Assembly (NCBI GenBank): GCA_022843745.1
Contig: JALHNB010000019.1
Span: forward strand, 1 to 57,048
Source of the DNA: Anaerolineae bacterium
Lineage (GTDB): Bacteria; Chloroflexota; Anaerolineae; Aggregatilineales; Phototrophicaceae
Reading direction: 5' to 3'
DNA: 57,048 nucleotides
A program made the position numbers and the translations under genes. The notes beneath the pieces are model-generated. The model saw only the letters and a list, made by a program, of their open reading frames with translations, made no database searches and was not told the origin of the DNA. This document shows, piece after piece, positions 18,124 through 26,798 of the stretch (the first letter of the stretch is position 1; each line of letters starts with the position of its first letter).

Positions 18124-18147
18124 GGGCGACGCATGCGTCGCCCCTAC
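18120..18147. repeat. 28-bp perfect palindrome, supplies the stop codon of the preceding gene
   Basis: Same 14-base arm (GTAGGGGCGACGCA) and complement as at 7548-7575, identical over all 28 bases. Its second to fourth bases are the TAG stop of the nucleotidyltransferase gene. Confidence 0.95.
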
Positions 18148-18154
18148 GGAATTT

Positions 18155-18814
18155 ATGTTACCAGATCACGAAACCGCGCCGCCTGATTCGCTCGCGTCGA
18201 TTTCTGCCGCGCGTATGGCAATGGATACACCCTGGAAAGCGCGAAACGAAATCGAACGTCTGCTGCTGCTGCCACTGGCACGGATGCAATTTGCGTTAGC
18301 GAGCGTTGAGTGGGGTGAAAATTGGCGGCTGTACGGCCTGCCGATTATCCAGAAGCACCGCCGCAGCATCTTGACGATTGGCGCACGTTTAGAACTGCGC
18401 TCAACCGTCCGCAGCAACCCGCTTGGCCCGAATCATCCGGTTTTTTTTAGCACACGCAGGCCGGGGGCAGTCCTGAAAATTGGCGACGATTTCGGCATGA
18501 CGGGCGGCTCGATTATCGCCGAACAGAGCATGATGATTGGTAATCGAGTGACCGTTGGCGCGAACAGCATCATCGCCGATACCGATTTTCACCCATTGGA
18601 TGCGCTGGCACGCCACAATCTGCCGCTTGACGGAGCAACTGCGCCCATCGTGATCGAAGATGACGTGTTCATCGGGATGCAGTCGTTGATTCTCAAAGGT
18701 GTGACGATAGGCGCGGGCAGCATCATCGGCGCAGGCAGTGTGGTGACACGCGATATTCCTGCGGGTGTGATCGCCGCCGGAAATCCAGCCAGGGTGATTC
18801 GGGAAATCAACTAA
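18155..18814 (+). CDS. Hexapeptide-repeat (left-handed beta-helix) acyltransferase
   Basis: 219 residues. The C-terminal 110 residues are hexapeptide repeats of the [LIV]-G-x4 kind (IGDDFGMTGGSIIAEQ, IGNRVTVGANSIIAD, IEDDVFIGMQSLILKG, IGAGSIIGAGSVVTRDI) and end with the classic IPAGVIAAGNPARVIREI. The likely catalytic His is in DFHPLD. It is a WcaF/LacA-type O-acetyltransferase, probably acting on a sugar. The ATG follows the palindrome at 18120-18147 by 8 bases; no strong ribosome site is seen. The TIR gene starts 8 bases after its stop. Confidence 0.85.
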   Translation: MLPDHETAPPDSLASISAARMAMDTPWKARNEIERLLLLPLARMQFALASVEWGENWRLYGLPIIQKHRRSILTIGARLELRSTVRSNPLGPNHPVFFSTRRPGAVLKIGDDFGMTGGSIIAEQSMMIGNRVTVGANSIIADTDFHPLDALARHNLPLDGATAPIVIEDDVFIGMQSLILKGVTIGAGSIIGAGSVVTRDIPAGVIAAGNPARVIREIN

Positions 18815-18822
18815 GGGATTTT

Positions 18823-20205
18823 ATGTCGCATATTTTTATCAGCTACAGTAAAGAGAATATCGACTTCGTGCGTTATTTGCGGGCGCTGCTGGAAAACGAA
18901 GGTTTTGCCGTCTGGATGGACGAGGCGCAGCTCACGCCCAGCGCACGTTGGTGGAAAGACATCGAGCAGAATATTGACTCGTGCAGCGCCTTTGTGGTCG
19001 TTATGTCGCCAGAGGCTTACGAATCCGATTGGGTCGAACGTGAAATTTTGCGTGCCGAAAACAGGAAAAAGCCGCTTTATCCGGTTTTATTGGCAGGCGA
19101 CCCCTGGTCACGGCTGGCGAATATCCAATTTGAAGATTTGCGCACCGGACTGCGTTCGCGACCATCGACTCATTTTTTGAACAGCCTGCGCCAGATTATC
19201 GCCCCAGGGAAGCCGCGCACGGTGCAGTTCACCGTTGTTGAGGGCGATATTACCCAAATTGACGCAGATGTGATCGCATTGAAATATGCGCGAAAATTTC
19301 ATGGCGCGGATGAGATCGTCGCGGTTCGGTTGACGGTTGGTCAGGCTATAAGTCTCGATCAGGTGTGGCCGGAAACGGGCGACTACGTTTATCTGGACAC
19401 GAGGGGGAGCGTCAAAGCTGTACATACTCTCTTTGTTGGAACGCCTATTCTCAGGCAGACGGATTACAAGCAGCTTCGTGAATTTGCCGCGCGAGTCCTC
19501 AGTGCATTAACCGAAGTTGCACCGCAAACGCAGCATCTGGCGATGACTATTCACGGCCCCGGCTTTGGGTTGGACGAAACCGAGTCCTTGTTATCGCAGA
19601 TCGGCGGCTATTTTGATGCGATTCAATCGGGGCAAATTCCTTCAGCTTTGCAGCGCATCACGATTGTCGAGATGAGTGCCAAACGAGTCGAACGACTGCG
19701 CACAACATTAGAGAATTATTTTGCAGATGGATCAAAAGCAGCACCAATGGCCTCGGATTGGGGCTATGAATTAAAAATCGCCGATCTCCAATCGAATACA
19801 CCGACCCCGCCGAAGCCAGCCAAACCCCATGCTTTTGTGATCATGCCGCCGGATAAAGACCTGGAAGATGTATTTTATTTCGGCATCCAGGGATCAATTC
19901 ATGCGCTTGGCCTGTTGTGCGAGCGCATCGAGGGCAAAATTGCGGATGAAGATTTGCTGAATCAGGCAAAGTCGCGTATTTCGACAGCTTCACTAGTGAT
20001 CGCTGTTTTGACGAATGCGGATTCAATCATCTATTTGCAACTTGGTTATGCCTGGGGCGCAAACCGCCCGACAATCATGCTTATGAAAGAGGGGATATCG
20101 CTGCCATTTGAGACTTCGGCGGCACTGGCCTACGGATCGCTCAAAAGCCTCGAAAGCACGTTAGCCGGGGCGTTGGATGATCTCAAAGCGAAAGGTGTTT
20201 TATGA
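18823..20205 (+). CDS. TIR domain / macro-like / NDT-like three-domain protein
   Basis: 460 residues. Residues 3-125 are a TIR domain (HIFISYSKENIDFVRYL, then SPEAYESDWVEREI); Glu74 in the WVERE motif fits the NADase glutamate. Residues 132-300 begin like a macro domain (FTVVEGDITQIDADVIALKY) and later show LAMTIHGPGFGLDETE, but lack the GGGV loop, so macro-like is the strongest fair call. Residues 335-455 match the nucleoside 2-deoxyribosyltransferase/TIR-like nucleotide-binding fold (HAFVIMPP, ISTASLVIAVLTNAD, LGYAWGANRPTIMLM); the catalytic Glu of the YELG motif is Gln406 here (YLQLG). This suggests NAD cleavage or sensing coupled to binding of a product; function is inferred. The stop overlaps the methyltransferase start (ATGA). 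Confidence 0.8.
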   Translation: MSHIFISYSKENIDFVRYLRALLENEGFAVWMDEAQLTPSARWWKDIEQNIDSCSAFVVVMSPEAYESDWVEREILRAENRKKPLYPVLLAGDPWSRLANIQFEDLRTGLRSRPSTHFLNSLRQIIAPGKPRTVQFTVVEGDITQIDADVIALKYARKFHGADEIVAVRLTVGQAISLDQVWPETGDYVYLDTRGSVKAVHTLFVGTPILRQTDYKQLREFAARVLSALTEVAPQTQHLAMTIHGPGFGLDETESLLSQIGGYFDAIQSGQIPSALQRITIVEMSAKRVERLRTTLENYFADGSKAAPMASDWGYELKIADLQSNTPTPPKPAKPHAFVIMPPDKDLEDVFYFGIQGSIHALGLLCERIEGKIADEDLLNQAKSRISTASLVIAVLTNADSIIYLQLGYAWGANRPTIMLMKEGISLPFETSAALAYGSLKSLESTLAGALDDLKAKGVL

Positions 20206-21095
20206 GCGATTATGAACAACAGCTTGCCCAGGAAGCCGAACTCTGGGGCAGTGATGCCGAACGCTCGGCGCAGACCGTCCCCCCGGATTGGCGCTATCAT
20301 CGCCATTTGCGCCATAACATCGTTTATCACACCCACGATATTGACGAATTTTTAAGTCATGTCCATCCGGGGATGACCGTTTTAGAACTCGGCTGCGCGT
20401 CCGGTTGGCTGACATTGGCGATGGCGCAGCGTGGCGCAAAGGCCGAGGGAATCGACATCAGCGAAAAATCACTCAACGTTGCCCGCCAGTATTACGATTC
20501 GATTCGCGACTCGGTGAGTGGCAGCGTTATTTATCGCGCCGCCGATCTGAATGCGCTGGAACTGCCTGCCGAAACCTATGATGTGATCGCCGTCAAAGGG
20601 ACGCTCCACCATCTGATGCGCATGGATCATGTCATCGCTGAGATTCACAAAGCGCTCAAGCCGGGTGGCCTATTATGGGTGTCGGATTCTGATGGCGAGG
20701 AAAAGATGTCTACCGCGCTGGTCGCCAGCGGCCTGATGTTCGTGCTGCCGACACACGTTAGCTACCGCGACAAAATCAGTGGCCTGATTCGCTTCGGGAC
20801 ACGCGCACCGTCACGGATTAAAGCCAGCATCGAAGCAGAAGGATTATCACCTTTCGAGGGCGCAGGCCGCGAACATGATTGGGTGAAGTTGATCGGCCAG
20901 CGTTTTCAGGTTGAACGCCGAATTGATGCCCCGGCAGTCACAGGTTATATCACGCACCAGCTTAGAATGCCGGACATGCTGGCACTGCCGCTGCTGCGAG
21001 TTCTGTGCGCAGTAGACCGTCTGCTGGTGCGGCTGAAAATTCTCCGCAACACCGGGGTGATTTTATACGCGCGGAAATCTATTACGACGATGTAA
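20202..21095 (+). CDS. Class I SAM-dependent methyltransferase
   Basis: 297 residues. SAM-binding motif I is VLELGCASGWLTLAMAQRG, motif II is EGIDISEKSLNVARQYY, and AVKGTLHHLMRMDHVIAEIH plus ALKPGGLLWVSDSDG complete the fold. The last 110 residues are helical and may bind the substrate. The start codon overlaps the TIR gene stop by four bases, so the two are probably translated together. Its target is unknown; a small molecule is more likely than DNA given the fold type. Confidence 0.85.
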   Translation: MSDYEQQLAQEAELWGSDAERSAQTVPPDWRYHRHLRHNIVYHTHDIDEFLSHVHPGMTVLELGCASGWLTLAMAQRGAKAEGIDISEKSLNVARQYYDSIRDSVSGSVIYRAADLNALELPAETYDVIAVKGTLHHLMRMDHVIAEIHKALKPGGLLWVSDSDGEEKMSTALVASGLMFVLPTHVSYRDKISGLIRFGTRAPSRIKASIEAEGLSPFEGAGREHDWVKLIGQRFQVERRIDAPAVTGYITHQLRMPDMLALPLLRVLCAVDRLLVRLKILRNTGVILYARKSITTM

Positions 21096-21576
21096 TTTTC
21101 GCGTCGGCGAGAATGCGCGTAATTTGCTCGATGTGGGTGATGTCGTGTCGGCTGACCTGCATGACGGCATCGGTCATCGTAAAATGACCTTCTTCTGGGT
21201 GCATCCCCGCGCGTTCCCAATCGGGGTCAGGTAACAGCGTAAAAAACTCGGCAAATCGCTGACGTGCCTGTTTCAGTTCCGCATAAACCTGCACGATACT
21301 TTGCTTGTTGTACTCGCGTTCCGCCGCCAGCGCCTCCTGGTCATAGCCGGGGAGCATCGGGTATTCCTGCTCGATAATCATTCTGGCGCGTTCATAGAAA
21401 ATGCCTTCAAAATCACGCAGGTGGCACATCACCTCCAGAATTGTCCAACCGTTGTCACGATCACGGAGTGTAGTCGCCTGCTCTTGAGTGATCGACTGGG
21501 TGATATTCGCGAGAACATCAATCGTTTTCTCCATGAGCGCAATATGGCGTTTACGAATTTTTGTCATTAATCCCAT
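21082..21576 (-). CDS. DinB-family protein
   Basis: 164 residues from MGLMTKIRKRHIA. The DinB/YfiT four-helix bundle is seen with its metal-ligand histidines in ILEVMCHLRDFE and VSRHDITHIEQI. Family members are metal-dependent enzymes, often thiol transferases or uncharacterised. Its 3' end overlaps the converging methyltransferase gene by 14 bases. Confidence 0.85.
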   Translation of the reverse strand: MGLMTKIRKRHIALMEKTIDVLANITQSITQEQATTLRDRDNGWTILEVMCHLRDFEGIFYERARMIIEQEYPMLPGYDQEALAAEREYNKQSIVQVYAELKQARQRFAEFFTLLPDPDWERAGMHPEEGHFTMTDAVMQVSRHDITHIEQITRILADAKITSS

Positions 21577-21761
21577 GACGAAGTTCCTCAAATGTCTGCG
21601 ATGTGCTTTCTATTGTAACAAATGTACGCGATGTGGGGAGTGTTTAGATTGGAATCAGTATCAGTTTTTATGCGGCGCTAGGTATTTCGGCGTTGTTCGA
21701 GGATCGACAGGAACGCGAGAACGTTGATAATTTGGGTGTTGTGATGCTATTTTAAAACGAG

Positions 21762-22610
21762 CTATACATCCTTATCAATCGCCTTGATAATGAAATCTTG
21801 AAGTTGATTTTGGAGATGTTTTAACCCTGCCGCATTATTTTTATATTCAATAAAGCGCTTACCTTGAACGTCAAATGGTACATCTTTTATATCTTGAGTA
21901 ATGAGTATGGTCGGTTTACCAAGTGTATGTGCAACTCCAAGCTCGTAGAAAACATTGGCGTTTCGATTTGTGCAATCAGCAATTACCAAACGTGAGGCAA
22001 AAATTGCCGACCAAATTTCATGGACAATGTCATGATGTGAGAAGAAATCATCTCCACGTTTGATCGTTAGATTCAAATTTTCAACTATCGACTTGATGTA
22101 GTCTCTATAAATTGATGTAAACTCATCGGCAAAAGGCATAACCATAAACACATCACATTGAAATTGGCTTGATGGGGAGGGGAGGCCAAAAACAGGGTTC
22201 ATTAGAATTTTGGCCGGATCATCTGGTTTTATTGATTGCACACCTATTTCAACTCTCGAATCAACAAACCTTTTCATTCTCTCTGCAAGCGATTTTGCCT
22301 CGGCTTGATCTCGCTCTGTTTCTTCACCAAAATTGTCATGAACAGCATCAATTATCTTCTGTGCGTTGATCGTATAAGTTTTTTCGCTTTTTTGTCTGAA
22401 AAAACCACAATCAACGAAATCATCAAAGTCTGCTTTCGTAACTCCTTGCCAATTCATCTCCCAGAGTTGTGGATTTAGACCTTTGATAAATTTTATTTCA
22501 CCTCTATCATCGCCATATATCCATTCTTTGTTAAGAGTTTCATCTTCCAAGCTTGGAACAATGGAACGCAGCATGTCTTTCTGCTTTTCAGTTAACGAAT
22601 ATTCTGCCAT
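21762..22610 (-). CDS. NDT-like (TIR-like) nucleotide-binding protein with N-terminal wHTH-like region
   Basis: 282 residues, and more AT-rich than its neighbours. Residues 1-100 are helical and winged-helix-like (LTEKQKDMLRSIVP, TKADFDDFVDCGFFRQ). Residues 148-282 form the nucleoside deoxyribosyltransferase/TIR-like fold: CDVFMVMPFADEFTSIY, SRLVIADCTNRNANVFYELG, then AHTLGKPTILITQ and VPFDVQGKRFIEY. Here the catalytic-type Glu (FYELG) is intact. Many proteins of this kind are nucleotide-binding sensors or hydrolases in stress or defence loci. It lies 26 bases downstream of radA on the same strand; the base composition suggests it was acquired separately. Confidence 0.75.
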   Translation of the reverse strand: MAEYSLTEKQKDMLRSIVPSLEDETLNKEWIYGDDRGEIKFIKGLNPQLWEMNWQGVTKADFDDFVDCGFFRQKSEKTYTINAQKIIDAVHDNFGEETERDQAEAKSLAERMKRFVDSRVEIGVQSIKPDDPAKILMNPVFGLPSPSSQFQCDVFMVMPFADEFTSIYRDYIKSIVENLNLTIKRGDDFFSHHDIVHEIWSAIFASRLVIADCTNRNANVFYELGVAHTLGKPTILITQDIKDVPFDVQGKRFIEYKNNAAGLKHLQNQLQDFIIKAIDKDV

Positions 22611-22636
22611 TGTTTTGCTCCCTAACTTTCTAAATT

Positions 22637-24013
22637 CTAATCCTTCGGTACAGCGACAGCTAACGCCTCGGCCAGATTTCGCACTTCGATCAGCTTGATG
22701 GTCGGCGGCACGTCCTCGACTTTGCGACGCATTTTGGGGATCAACGCGCGTTTAAAACCCAATTTCGCTGCTTCGTTGAGCCGAATCGACAACTGACCGA
22801 CAGTGCGCAGTTCCCCGCTGAGGCCGACTTCGCCCACAATCGCGAGATCAGCCGGGACAGCCTTGTCGTAATAGCTGGATGCCATCGCGATTGCCATCGC
22901 CAGATCGGAGGCGGGTTCGCTGACTTTCAAGCCGCCGATGACGTTGACAAAAATATCCTGCTCATGGAGCTTCAAGCCGACACGCTTGCTCAACACGGCG
23001 CTGATGAGCAGCAGACGGTTAAAATCGACACCGTTGGGTGTCCGGCGTGGGTTGCCGAAAGCTGTCGGGCTGGTGAGCGCCTGCAATTCCACCAGTAGCG
23101 GGCGTGTGCCTTCCATCGTGATCGCAATCGCCGACCCCGGCGCGTTGATGACTCGCTCTGCTAAAAATGCCTCCGATGGATTACTGACCTCAGTCATGCC
23201 GCCGCTGCCCATCTCAAAAACGCCGACTTCGCTGGTCGCACCGAAACGATTTTTTACGCTCCGCAGTAGCCGGAAGGCCTGGAACGGATCGCCTTCGAGA
23301 TATAACACTGTATCGACGATGTGCTCCAGCACACGCGGCCCGGCGATATTGCCTTCTTTGGTGACGTGTCCGACTAGAAACACGCTGATTCCGCTGGATT
23401 TGGCGAGGGCTTGTAAGCGGCTGGCACACTCACGCACCTGTGTCACGCTGCCGGGGGAAGATTCGCTGTCTTCGGTGTAGGTTGTCTGGATCGAGTCGAT
23501 GACCAGAATCAACGGATTTACCTGATTGACGTGTTCAAAAATGCTGCCCAGGTTGGTTTCAGTCAGCAGAAATAAATCTTCAGCGTGGAGGTCGAGCCGA
23601 TCTGCACGCATTTTGATCTGCCGCGCTGATTCTTCGCCGCTGACGTAAAGTACCGTGCCGAGTTCATCAGCCAAAATTGAACACACCTGAATCAGCAGCG
23701 TACTTTTGCCCACGCCAGGTTCCCCGCCTATTAATATAATACTTCCTGGCACGATACCACCGCCGAGAACACGGCTGAACTCTTCCATCGGCACATACAG
23801 CCGTTCGCCAACCTCCGCGCTGACCTCGGTCAAACGCTGCGGGGCAGTTCGTAAAGCGGCGGAGGGATGTTTCGCAGAGGGCGAGGCTTTTTTGATCTCC
23901 TCGATTTCTTCGACCATCGTGTTATATTCGCCGCACGATGGGCAGCGACCCATAAAACGGGGGGACTGCCGCCCGCAGTTTTGACAAATATATTTGACGC
24001 GCGTTTTCGCCAT
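22637..24013 (-). CDS. radA: DNA repair protein RadA
   Basis: 458 residues from MAKTRVKYICQ, the family's usual length. It has the N-terminal zinc finger (CQNCGR...CPSCGEY), Walker A GEPGVGKSTL, Walker B LVIDSIQTTY, the RadA-specific KNRFG motif, and a C-terminal Lon-protease-like domain (VGEVGLSGELRTV). It processes branched recombination intermediates and is widespread and single copy. The start is divergent from the small membrane protein at 24083. An earlier in-frame ATG (24037) adds 8 residues unlike the family. Confidence 0.95.
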   Translation of the reverse strand: MAKTRVKYICQNCGRQSPRFMGRCPSCGEYNTMVEEIEEIKKASPSAKHPSAALRTAPQRLTEVSAEVGERLYVPMEEFSRVLGGGIVPGSIILIGGEPGVGKSTLLIQVCSILADELGTVLYVSGEESARQIKMRADRLDLHAEDLFLLTETNLGSIFEHVNQVNPLILVIDSIQTTYTEDSESSPGSVTQVRECASRLQALAKSSGISVFLVGHVTKEGNIAGPRVLEHIVDTVLYLEGDPFQAFRLLRSVKNRFGATSEVGVFEMGSGGMTEVSNPSEAFLAERVINAPGSAIAITMEGTRPLLVELQALTSPTAFGNPRRTPNGVDFNRLLLISAVLSKRVGLKLHEQDIFVNVIGGLKVSEPASDLAMAIAMASSYYDKAVPADLAIVGEVGLSGELRTVGQLSIRLNEAAKLGFKRALIPKMRRKVEDVPPTIKLIEVRNLAEALAVAVPKD

Positions 24014-24082
24014 AAGGTTTAATCTCGATTTGAACAAGTGTGCTACGGCACAAATTATAACATATTCAGAAGGTTGTCAGAA

Positions 24083-24628
24083 GTGAATAATCTGTGGTGG
24101 AAATTGTTTTGGCGCGTGGCATCGCGGATAACAGGTACGGGATTCGTACTGGGTGGCATGTATGCACCGATTTTTTACACGCTTATTTTCATTCCGAGCC
24201 TGATCTTCAACCACGCGGCTTATGAAAATGTCGTCGCGATTTTAGGATTTTACGTTGTTACAGTGCTGATCGGCGCGGTATTTGGCTGCATCTTTGGCGC
24301 GATACTCGGCGCGATTTTGGGCGTGGTACAAGGCGCGGTGATATGCGGAATCGCACGATATTTTTTCTTCCCGCCACAGGACGAGATTCGACTCCAATAC
24401 AGCCTCGCTGCCTCAAGTCTGATTGTCTCGCTGGTCGTGAGCTATCTATACTTCGCGAAAGTGTTGGCTGGTATGTCGAGTCTGATGTTTATCGTTCTGC
24501 TCATCATGACCGTCATCACAAATGTGTGGATTATTCGAAAAATCGGCGATTGGTATTTAAACGAGGCTGCTTTTTTCTTTACGCTTGCGAATGAATTCCA
24601 ACACGCCGATACAGGTGATGAGCCATAA
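24083..24628 (+). CDS. Small polytopic membrane protein
   Basis: 181 residues with about five membrane spans. The second block is a glycine-rich GxxxG zipper (GAVFGCIFGAILGAILGVVQ). No family is recognised. The start is taken as GTG at 24083, which has AGAAGG 10 bases upstream; an in-frame GTG at 24038 is possible but lies in the likely divergent promoter. Its 3' end overlaps the converging PAP2 gene by 72 bases, a long overlap. Confidence 0.65.
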   Translation: MNNLWWKLFWRVASRITGTGFVLGGMYAPIFYTLIFIPSLIFNHAAYENVVAILGFYVVTVLIGAVFGCIFGAILGAILGVVQGAVICGIARYFFFPPQDEIRLQYSLAASSLIVSLVVSYLYFAKVLAGMSSLMFIVLLIMTVITNVWIIRKIGDWYLNEAAFFFTLANEFQHADTGDEP

Positions 24629-25258
24629 GCCGCCTGCGGCATATCCCGCCGCCACATCGCTGAAAAAATGCACACCCAGGTAAATACGGCTGTATCCGAT
24701 CAAGATGATGAGGAGCGCCACCGTCAGGGTGATGCCAAAACGCGCCCACCGATTTTGCACTCGAAGCAGCGCGAAATAGGTCAGCATCCCATAGCCGATC
24801 ATGGACATCATGGCATGACCACTGGGGAAGCTGAAAAAATTCGCGACGATAATTGGATCATCAAAAGAAGGTCGGGGACGGGCAAACCACGCTTTTAATC
24901 CCAGGTTGAGCAGTTCGCCGCCGCCAAATGCCCCTATCCAAACGAGCATTTCCAGCCATGCCCGCCGCCATGCCCAAACCAATACGACGAGGATGCCCAA
25001 ACCCCACATGAGGCGAGGGCCATAGTCGGTGATAAATCGGAGCAGATTGATTGTGTCTGGTTGCGCATTGAAGTGTAAAAAATCGGCAAGCGCCAGATCG
25101 AACTGTACCAGCAACTCGTTTTCGACCACACTGTCTGCGATTTTTGCGAACAGCCATAGGCAAATCGCGCTAAGGACGAAGCCTATGGCTAAACGCAAAC
25201 CGACAGTGGTCAGCAAAAATGCCTGTAAACGCTGGCGCTGACGATGAAATATGTCCAA
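24557..25258 (-). CDS. PAP2-family membrane phosphatase
   Basis: 233 residues, six predicted membrane spans. The three acid-phosphatase motifs are all present: KAWFARPRP, PSGHA and SRIYLGVHFFSDV. The family removes phosphate from lipid or isoprenoid phosphates (phosphatidate, undecaprenyl pyrophosphate) at the membrane. It starts 4 bases after the FKBP gene stops, so probably shares its transcript. Confidence 0.9.
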   Translation of the reverse strand: MDIFHRQRQRLQAFLLTTVGLRLAIGFVLSAICLWLFAKIADSVVENELLVQFDLALADFLHFNAQPDTINLLRFITDYGPRLMWGLGILVVLVWAWRRAWLEMLVWIGAFGGGELLNLGLKAWFARPRPSFDDPIIVANFFSFPSGHAMMSMIGYGMLTYFALLRVQNRWARFGITLTVALLIILIGYSRIYLGVHFFSDVAAGYAAGGLWLITCIGVLEFIRKRKEKSSLV

Positions 25259-25262
25259 ACGC

Positions 25263-25649
25263 TTATTTCACGCCCAATAATTCGACTTCAAAAATGAGTG
25301 TGGCATACGGTGGGATCGCGCCACCCGCGCCGCGTTCGCCATACGCCAGATTGTATGGGATGTAGAATTCATATTTTGAGCCGACGGGCATGAGCTGCAA
25401 GCCTTCCGTCCAGCCTGCGATGACGCGATTCAGCCCAAATGAAATCGGCTCACCACGTTTGATTGAACTATCGAACTCGGTGCCGTCGATCAACGTGCCG
25501 CGATAATGTACCGTCACGGTTTCTGTTGCTTTGGGTTTCTTGCCCGTGCCTTCGGTCAGCACTTTGTACTGTAGGCCGCTTGATGTGGTTTTTACGCCCG
25601 CTTTTTTGGCGTTATCTTCCAGAAATTTCTTGCCTGCATCGCTACTCAT
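25263..25649 (-). CDS. FKBP-type peptidyl-prolyl isomerase
   Basis: 128 residues: a short helical N-terminus ([19 protein letters not shown]) and one FKBP domain with the pattern [41 protein letters not shown]. This is like the FkpA/FklB type but with no signal peptide, so cytoplasmic. It catalyses cis-trans isomerisation of proline bonds. It lies between the oxidoreductase and PAP2 genes in a minus-strand run. Confidence 0.93.
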   Translation of the reverse strand: MSSDAGKKFLEDNAKKAGVKTTSSGLQYKVLTEGTGKKPKATETVTVHYRGTLIDGTEFDSSIKRGEPISFGLNRVIAGWTEGLQLMPVGSKYEFYIPYNLAYGERGAGGAIPPYATLIFEVELLGVK

Positions 25650-25682
25650 TTTGGTATCCTTTGTCTCTCTGTGGTTTAAAAA

Positions 25683-26792
25683 TTAGAGTTTTAGGGCTGT
25701 TGATTTCGATTTTTCGCGCACTTCCGCCGCCGTCACTTCACGCCCAAGCTGATCGGCCATGTACATGCCTTCTGAAATCAGCATCGTGTTCAGCGCGATC
25801 TCCGCCGTCGGCAGCAGCGGGACTCGTCCCTGAAGCGCCGCCACCCAATGCTCCTGCCCGCTGTCGTAGGCATCGCCATTTTCACCCACGTTGTGCAAAC
25901 GCCACTTCAAGCGCTCCATGTCCGCAGTGCTATCGAGGTCGAGGTCGCCCGCGCTGCGGAAATAGCCGAATGGGTCGATGCGAACGCCGCCCTCACTGCC
26001 GACAATGGTTGAGCCTTCAATCGTATCCAGGTGAATCGCCCAGGCTTCGATAATATCCAGCGAGATATTGTCTGCCAATCGCACGAAACCAACGCCCAGT
26101 TCGTCTACATTATAGCCGCTGATCTGCTTGCGCTTCTCGTCCATCGGCGTTTCCTGATAGATTCGCCCGGTGATGGTCATCACGTCGGGGTTGCCGAGCA
26201 GATATAACATGCGCGAAATGTGATACACGCCCATATCATAGAGCGCGCCACCACTGGCATGTTCTTTTTGTACAAAAAATGTGCTGCCATAGCCATCGAC
26301 GAACGGGCGACCCCGGCGGCGATGTCCGGTTGAGCGTGCGTGATAGACCTTGCCCAGATGACCATTGTCGATCAGATATTTAGCCGCTTTCGTTTCTTCA
26401 TAAAAGAGCGATGCAAGCTGGATGCTCAATTTGCGACCTAATTCTTTTGCGCGTTTAAACATCGTTTCCGCGTCACGGTACGACCCGGCCATCGGCTTTT
26501 CACAGTAAACATTTTTGCCTGCTTCCAACGCCGCGACTGTCATCGGCATGTGCAGGTTGTTGTGCAGGCAGACATCGACGGCTTCAATATCGTCGCGTTT
26601 CAGAAGGTCACGAAAATCGGTATAAATGTCGGAGATATTGTGAATACCAGCGACACGGTGCGCTTCCGGCTCGTTGATGTCGCATATCGCAACGATTTCT
26701 GCATCGGGAATTTTGCGATAATTATCCAGATGATATTTGCCGATTTGCCCGACACCGATAACACCTATTCGGACTGGCTTGCGTTCAGACAC
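25683..26792 (-). CDS. Gfo/Idh/MocA-family sugar oxidoreductase
   Basis: 369 residues. The Rossmann start [19 protein letters not shown], the [11 protein letters not shown] and [13 protein letters not shown] motifs identify the family; EKP holds the catalytic Lys. It oxidises or reduces a sugar or cyclitol with NAD(P). The TIM-barrel isomerase lies 6 bases upstream, and the pair looks like a sugar/inositol-type catabolic unit. Confidence 0.92.
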   Translation of the reverse strand: MSERKPVRIGVIGVGQIGKYHLDNYRKIPDAEIVAICDINEPEAHRVAGIHNISDIYTDFRDLLKRDDIEAVDVCLHNNLHMPMTVAALEAGKNVYCEKPMAGSYRDAETMFKRAKELGRKLSIQLASLFYEETKAAKYLIDNGHLGKVYHARSTGHRRRGRPFVDGYGSTFFVQKEHASGGALYDMGVYHISRMLYLLGNPDVMTITGRIYQETPMDEKRKQISGYNVDELGVGFVRLADNISLDIIEAWAIHLDTIEGSTIVGSEGGVRIDPFGYFRSAGDLDLDSTADMERLKWRLHNVGENGDAYDSGQEHWVAALQGRVPLLPTAEIALNTMLISEGMYMADQLGREVTAAEVREKSKSTALKL

Positions 26793-26798
26793 GATTTT

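Noticed and set aside
18120-18147. Intrinsic terminator after the nucleotidyltransferase gene
   Set aside because: The palindrome is a repeat with no T run, and the same sequence is translated within another gene at 7548.
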